From assembly GCF_020873915.1 (NCBI RefSeq), contig NZ_JAHWGP010000007.1, positions 1 to 64,000 of the forward strand: a DNA stretch of 64,000 nucleotides. Reading direction: 5' to 3'. Within the stretch, counting starts at the first letter, position 1. Every line of letters begins with the position of its first letter. The notes under the pieces were generated by a model. The model saw only the letters and a program-made list of their open reading frames with translations. It was not told where the DNA came from and searched no databases. Positions 60,327-64,000 of the stretch are shown here, in pieces. The stretch comes from Streptomyces sp. DH5 (GTDB lineage Bacteria > Actinomycetota > Actinomycetes > Streptomycetales > Streptomycetaceae). The position numbers and the translations under genes were made by a program.

Positions 60327-61094
60327 TCAGCGGATGCGTTCCCAGCCGCGCTGGGGGGCGCGGGAGCCGAGCCGGCTGTCGCGGCTGCGGTAGACGATGT
60401 AGGGACGCGTGAGGTAGCCCAGGGGCGCCGTGAGCATGTGGACGAGCCGCGTGAAGGGCCAGGCGGCGAAGAGCAGCAGGGCGCTCAGGGCGTGCAGCTG
60501 GAAGAGGACCGGAGTGCCGGTCATCAGGTCCGGGTCGGGCTGCAGGTAGAAGATCGAGCGGAACCAGGGGGAGATGGTCTCCCGGTAGTTGTAGCCCCCG
60601 CCGACGATGTTCGCGGCCACGGTCGCGGCCAGACCGAGCACGATGGTCAGGGTCAGCGAGAGGTACATGGCCTTGTCGTTGCGGGTGGTGGCCGAGAAGA
60701 CCGGGCCGACGGTGCGCCGCCGGTAGATCAGGATGGCCACGCCACCGAGGGTGCAGATGCCGGCGATGGTGCCGAGGACGACGGCGACGACGTGGTAGGT
60801 GTGCTCGCTGACACCCGCGGCGTCGGTCCAGCTCTCGGGGATGAGCAGTCCGCCGATGTGCCCGAGCAGCACGACGAGGATGCCGAAGTGGAACAGCGGG
60901 CTGCCGATGCGCAGCAGGCGGCGTTCGTAGAGCTGGGAGGAGCGGGTGGTCCAGCCGAACTTGTCGTAGCGGTAGCGCCAGAGGTGACCGAGGACGAACA
61001 CCGCGAGGCTGACGTAGGGCAGCACGACCCACAGCAGGATGCCTCCGGTACCGGACTCCACCGCCAGGTCGAGGTGCTGCTGGGACGCGGTCAT
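60327..61094 (-). CDS. narI: Respiratory nitrate reductase gamma subunit
   Basis: A 255-residue cytochrome b membrane subunit with five hydrophobic segments. Haem-ligand His residues lie in FHFGILVVLLGH and in FQLHALSALLL with PFTRLVH. It passes electrons from menaquinol to NarH. Its start overlaps narJ by 4 bp. Confidence 0.92.
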   Translation of the reverse strand: MTASQQHLDLAVESGTGGILLWVVLPYVSLAVFVLGHLWRYRYDKFGWTTRSSQLYERRLLRIGSPLFHFGILVVLLGHIGGLLIPESWTDAAGVSEHTYHVVAVVLGTIAGICTLGGVAILIYRRRTVGPVFSATTRNDKAMYLSLTLTIVLGLAATVAANIVGGGYNYRETISPWFRSIFYLQPDPDLMTGTPVLFQLHALSALLLFAAWPFTRLVHMLTAPLGYLTRPYIVYRSRDSRLGSRAPQRGWERIR

Positions 61095-61759
61095 CGGGGA
61101 CCTCCGGCGGACGGGGTGGGCATGTACTGGGGCGGCGCGTAGGGGTCGAGGCCCACCTGTTCCTCCGGCGGGCCCTCGGCGGCGAGCCGCGCGACGGCCT
61201 CGCGTTCGTCGCCGCCGAGTGCGGGCAGGGTCGCGGAGACGGAGCTCAGCAGGTCGGCCCAGGGGGCCTTCTCCTCACGGAGGGCCAGGCGCAGCAGTTC
61301 CAGGCCGGCCCGGTGCTCGGTGAGCAGGCGCAGGCCGGTCGCCGGGTCGGTGGCGGCGAACTCGAGGACGACCGCCAGGTGGTCGGGCAGTTCGTCGTCG
61401 GTGAGGCGCCAGCCGGCCCTCGCGTAGGTCTGCTTCAGGCGCACCAGGGCCAGACCCCGCTTGCGGGTGTCGCCGTGGGCGTAGTAGGTGAGGTACGGAC
61501 AGCAGCGTTTGCGGTGGTCGAAGGTGGCCACGTAGGCGGCTGCCAGGGCCTCGGTGCCGGTGTCCTCGGCCTGCTCGAGGAAGCGGAGCAGGGGTGCGCG
61601 CACCTCGGCGGGCAGCGCGGGGGCCGCCCGCCGGGCCATCGACAGGTGTGCCGGCTGGCTCTCGTCCGGGTAGCCGAGGAGCAGGGACTGGAGCTGCCAG
61701 GCGTAGGTGTGCCAGGGCTGGACGCGCTGCGCGGGCCTGAGTGTGAGCTTGTTCCTCAT
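61091..61759 (-). CDS. narJ: Nitrate reductase molybdenum cofactor assembly chaperone
   Basis: A 222-residue TorD-like helical chaperone (LLLGYPDE; ATFDHRKRCCPYLTYYAHGDTR in the core). It matures NarG before membrane attachment. ATGA overlaps join it to narH and narI. Confidence 0.9.
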   Translation of the reverse strand: MRNKLTLRPAQRVQPWHTYAWQLQSLLLGYPDESQPAHLSMARRAAPALPAEVRAPLLRFLEQAEDTGTEALAAAYVATFDHRKRCCPYLTYYAHGDTRKRGLALVRLKQTYARAGWRLTDDELPDHLAVVLEFAATDPATGLRLLTEHRAGLELLRLALREEKAPWADLLSSVSATLPALGGDEREAVARLAAEGPPEEQVGLDPYAPPQYMPTPSAGGPR

Positions 61760-63456
61760 GGCTTCGGTTCGACCTCTCCGCCGCTGTCCGGGCTGTCCGG
61801 GCGGTCGCCGTTCCCGGGCGGGAAGAGGCCGGGCGGACTGCCCTTGCCGTCCCAGTTGAGGAGGTTGACGCGGGTCTCCTTGCCGTCGGGGGCCGCCGGG
61901 GTGTCCGAGAGCTGGCGGTCGCGCAGCGCGCGGTAGTTCTCCACCGCGACGGGCGCGGCGCCGCCGGAGGCCTCGCCGAAGGGTCCGGATCCCCCCATGC
62001 CGGGGCCGCCCTCGTAGTCGAGGCTGCACTCGGTGGCCAGTTCCTCGAGGCTGTGGGCCTGTTCGGCGTGGGCGGCGGGGATGACGTAGCGCTCGTCGTA
62101 CTTGGCGAGGGCGAGCAGCCGGTACATGTCGTACATCTGCTCCTCGCCCATGCCGACCGCCTCGGGGATGGAGGCGTCCGGTTCCCGGCCGAGGTTGATG
62201 TCGCGCATGTAGGCACGCATGGCGGCGAGGCGCCGCAGCACCGCGTCCACGGGTGCCGGGTCACCGGCGGTGAACAGCTGGGCGAGGTAGTCGACGGGGA
62301 TGCGCAGGGCGTCGACGGCGGCGAAGAGGTTGCGGTGGTCCTCGGCGTCCCGGCCGGTGTCGCGGACGGCGTCGACGACCGGGGACAGCGGCGGGATGTA
62401 CCAGACCATGGGCATGGTGCGGTACTCCGGGTGCAGCGGCAGGGCCACCTTGTACGTGTTGATCAGGGCGTGGATCGGGGAGCGCTGGGCGGCCTCGATC
62501 CAGTCCCGCGGGATGTCCGCCTTCTCCGCCGCTGCGATCACCTCGGGGTCGTTCGGATCGAGGAAGACCTGCCGCTGGGCCTCGTACAGGCCGGTGTCGT
62601 CGGGGGTGGAGGCGGCTTCCAGCACCTTGTCGGCGTCGTAGAGGACGAGTCCGATGTAGCGCAGCCGGCCGACGCAGGTCTCGGAGCAGACGGTGGGCAG
62701 GCCGACCTCGACGCGGGGGAAGCAGAAGGTGCACTTCTCGGCCTTGCCGGTGCGGTGGTTGAAGTACACCTTCTTGTACGGACAGCCGGTGATGCACATG
62801 CGCCATCCCCGGCAGCGGTCCTGGTCGACCAGGACGATGCCGTCCTCCTCGCGCTTGTAGATCGCGCCGGAGGGACAGGAGGCCGCGCAGGACGGGTTGA
62901 GGCAGTGCTCGCAGATGCGCGGCAGGTAGAACATGAAGGTCTGCTCGAACTCGAGTTTGATCTTCTCCGAGACCTGGTTGAGCAGGACGTCCTTCTCGCC
63001 GTGCTCGGAGGATCCGCCGAGGTCGTCGTCCCAGTTCGCCGACCAGGAGATCTTCATGTCCTTGCCGGTGATGAGGGACTTGGGCCGGGCGACCGGTGTG
63101 TGCTCCTGCAGCGGGGCGTTGGTCAGGGTCTCGTAGTCGTACGTCCAGGGCTCGTAGTAGTCGTCGAGCGACGGCAGGACGGGGTTGGCGAAGATGGTGA
63201 TCAGCTTCTTGAAGCGGCCGCCCGCCTTGAGCGCGAGCCTGCCCTTCTTGTTCAGCTCCCAGCCGCCGCGCCACTGCTCCTGGTCCTCGTAACGGCGCGG
63301 GTACCCCTGACCGGGCCGGGTCTCCACGTTGTTGAACCACACGTACTCGACGCCGGTGCGGTTGGTCCACGCCTGCTTGCAGGTGACCGAGCAGGTGTGG
63401 CACCCGATGCACTTGTCGAGATTCATCACCATCGCCATCTGGGCCATGACGCGCAT
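61756..63456 (-). CDS. narH: Respiratory nitrate reductase beta subunit
   Basis: A 566-residue iron-sulfur protein with four cysteine clusters: CIGCHTCSVTCK, CEHCLNPSCAASCP, CRGWRMCITGCP (Trp at the NarH-specific 3Fe-4S site), and CTFC...CSETC. It relays electrons from NarI to NarG. ATG 63456, one base after the narG stop, is preferred over a start further upstream. Confidence 0.93.
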   Translation of the reverse strand: MRVMAQMAMVMNLDKCIGCHTCSVTCKQAWTNRTGVEYVWFNNVETRPGQGYPRRYEDQEQWRGGWELNKKGRLALKAGGRFKKLITIFANPVLPSLDDYYEPWTYDYETLTNAPLQEHTPVARPKSLITGKDMKISWSANWDDDLGGSSEHGEKDVLLNQVSEKIKLEFEQTFMFYLPRICEHCLNPSCAASCPSGAIYKREEDGIVLVDQDRCRGWRMCITGCPYKKVYFNHRTGKAEKCTFCFPRVEVGLPTVCSETCVGRLRYIGLVLYDADKVLEAASTPDDTGLYEAQRQVFLDPNDPEVIAAAEKADIPRDWIEAAQRSPIHALINTYKVALPLHPEYRTMPMVWYIPPLSPVVDAVRDTGRDAEDHRNLFAAVDALRIPVDYLAQLFTAGDPAPVDAVLRRLAAMRAYMRDINLGREPDASIPEAVGMGEEQMYDMYRLLALAKYDERYVIPAAHAEQAHSLEELATECSLDYEGGPGMGGSGPFGEASGGAAPVAVENYRALRDRQLSDTPAAPDGKETRVNLLNWDGKGSPPGLFPPGNGDRPDSPDSGGEVEPKP

Positions 63457-63457
63457 C

Positions 63458-64000
63458 TCAGTACTCCACCTCCTGGTTCGCACGGCGGCGGATGACCGTC
63501 ACCTCGTCGCGCTGGTTGCCGGTCGGGCCGAGATAGTTGAAGGCGTAGCTCAACTGGGCGTAGCCGCCGATGAGATGGCTGGGTTTGATCAGCAGCCGGG
63601 TCAGGGAGTTGTGGATGCCGCCGCGCCGTCCGGTGGTTTCGGTGCGGGGCACGTCGATGAGCCGGTCCTGGGCGTGGTACATGTACACGGTGCCCTCGGG
63701 CATGCGGTGCGAGACCACCGCGCGGGCGGCGACGACGCCGTTGCGGTTCACCGCCTCGATCCAGTCGTTGTCCCTCACTCCCACCTTCGCCGCGTCCTGG
63801 ACGCTCATCCAGATGTGCGGACCGCCCCGGGACAGGGACAGCATGAAGAGGTTGTCCTGGTACTCGGAGTGGATGGACCACTTGCTGTGCGGGGTCAGGT
63901 AGCGCACCGTCACGCCGAGTTCGCCCGTCTCTCCGAGGCGGGGCTCGTCGAAGAGCGCGTTCATGTTCAGCGGAGGCCGGTAGACGGGCAGTTGCTCGCC
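63458..64000 (-). CDS. narG: Respiratory nitrate reductase alpha subunit (partial, C-terminus)
   Basis: The final ~180 residues of NarG, with the molybdopterin-binding C-terminal domain (WSIHSEYQDN, GGPHIWMSVQDAAK, MYHAQDRLIDVP). The catalytic part lies beyond the window. It leads the narGHJI operon. Confidence 0.92.
   Translation of the reverse strand, partial: GEQLPVYRPPLNMNALFDEPRLGETGELGVTVRYLTPHSKWSIHSEYQDNLFMLSLSRGGPHIWMSVQDAAKVGVRDNDWIEAVNRNGVVAARAVVSHRMPEGTVYMYHAQDRLIDVPRTETTGRRGGIHNSLTRLLIKPSHLIGGYAQLSYAFNYLGPTGNQRDEVTVIRRRANQEVEY

Noticed and set aside
1-64000. tRNA, rRNA or CRISPR arrays
   Set aside because: No cloverleaf-like gene, rRNA stretch or regularly spaced repeats were seen on reading; a tool scan could still find a tRNA.

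Overview
The window is chromosomal DNA of a Streptomyces or a very close relative. It has very high GC, frequent GTG/TTG starts, many ATGA/GTGA overlaps and typical Streptomyces gene families. No rRNA, tRNA or CRISPR array was seen.

Region 1 (1-21.5 kb) is an organoarsenical natural-product cluster of the kind described in S. coelicolor/S. lividans (bisenarsan type; comparison from memory). It begins with the end of a type I PKS carrying tandem ACPs and a KASIII-like synthase. It continues with a DedA membrane protein coupled to a phosphonopyruvate-decarboxylase homologue, an ArsR regulator and an MFS pump. A CTP-synthase-C-terminal-like protein, a Tat-exported molybdopterin oxidoreductase, an EPSP-synthase paralogue, a phosphoglycerate-mutase (iPGM) paralogue and a small unknown protein follow. 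The proposed route parallels phosphonate biosynthesis with arsenic in place of phosphorus: the EPSPS paralogue makes arsenoenolpyruvate, the iPGM paralogue rearranges it to arsonopyruvate, and the TPP enzyme decarboxylates that. A Pst-like ABC system (lipoprotein, fused PstC-PstA permease, ATPase) probably handles arsenate or phosphate. Three more ArsR genes, an ArsO-like flavoprotein, an ArsI-type C-As lyase and another MFS carrier give control and resistance. The region ends at a decayed IS5-type transposase.

Region 2 (21.7-32.3 kb) holds ordinary accessory genes: pirin, two MFS pumps with a TetR regulator, a TetR/SGNH-hydrolase pair, an NAD-dependent DNA ligase, and an alpha/beta hydrolase overlapping a hemerythrin-like protein.

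Region 3 (32.4-38.1 kb) is a transposon graveyard bounded by a 53-bp inverted repeat. It holds pieces of an ABC ATPase, a Tn3 transposase (both ends, apart), a Tn554-like TnpB/TnpC pair, an oxidoreductase tail, two serine recombinases and an IS3 element. An intact Rrf2/NTF2-like divergent pair with a dense operator array sits inside it.

Region 4 (38.1-50.2 kb) mixes intact genes (VOC proteins, phosphoribosyltransferase, subtilase, DoxX, MazG-like) with broken or fused ones. These are a frameshifted RidA, a CocE/DUF1080 remnant, a frameshifted methyltransferase, a pyruvate carboxylase fused in frame to a SAM methyltransferase, and an ABC-ATPase/LuxR chimera.

Region 5 (50.4-64 kb) carries a P-type cation ATPase, an MFS pump coupled to a monooxygenase-like protein, a secreted endonuclease/phosphatase, a PTS EIIBC permease, a Nudix hydrolase and a flavohaemoglobin. 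The flavohaemoglobin converges on a narGHJI nitrate reductase operon, narG being cut by the window end.
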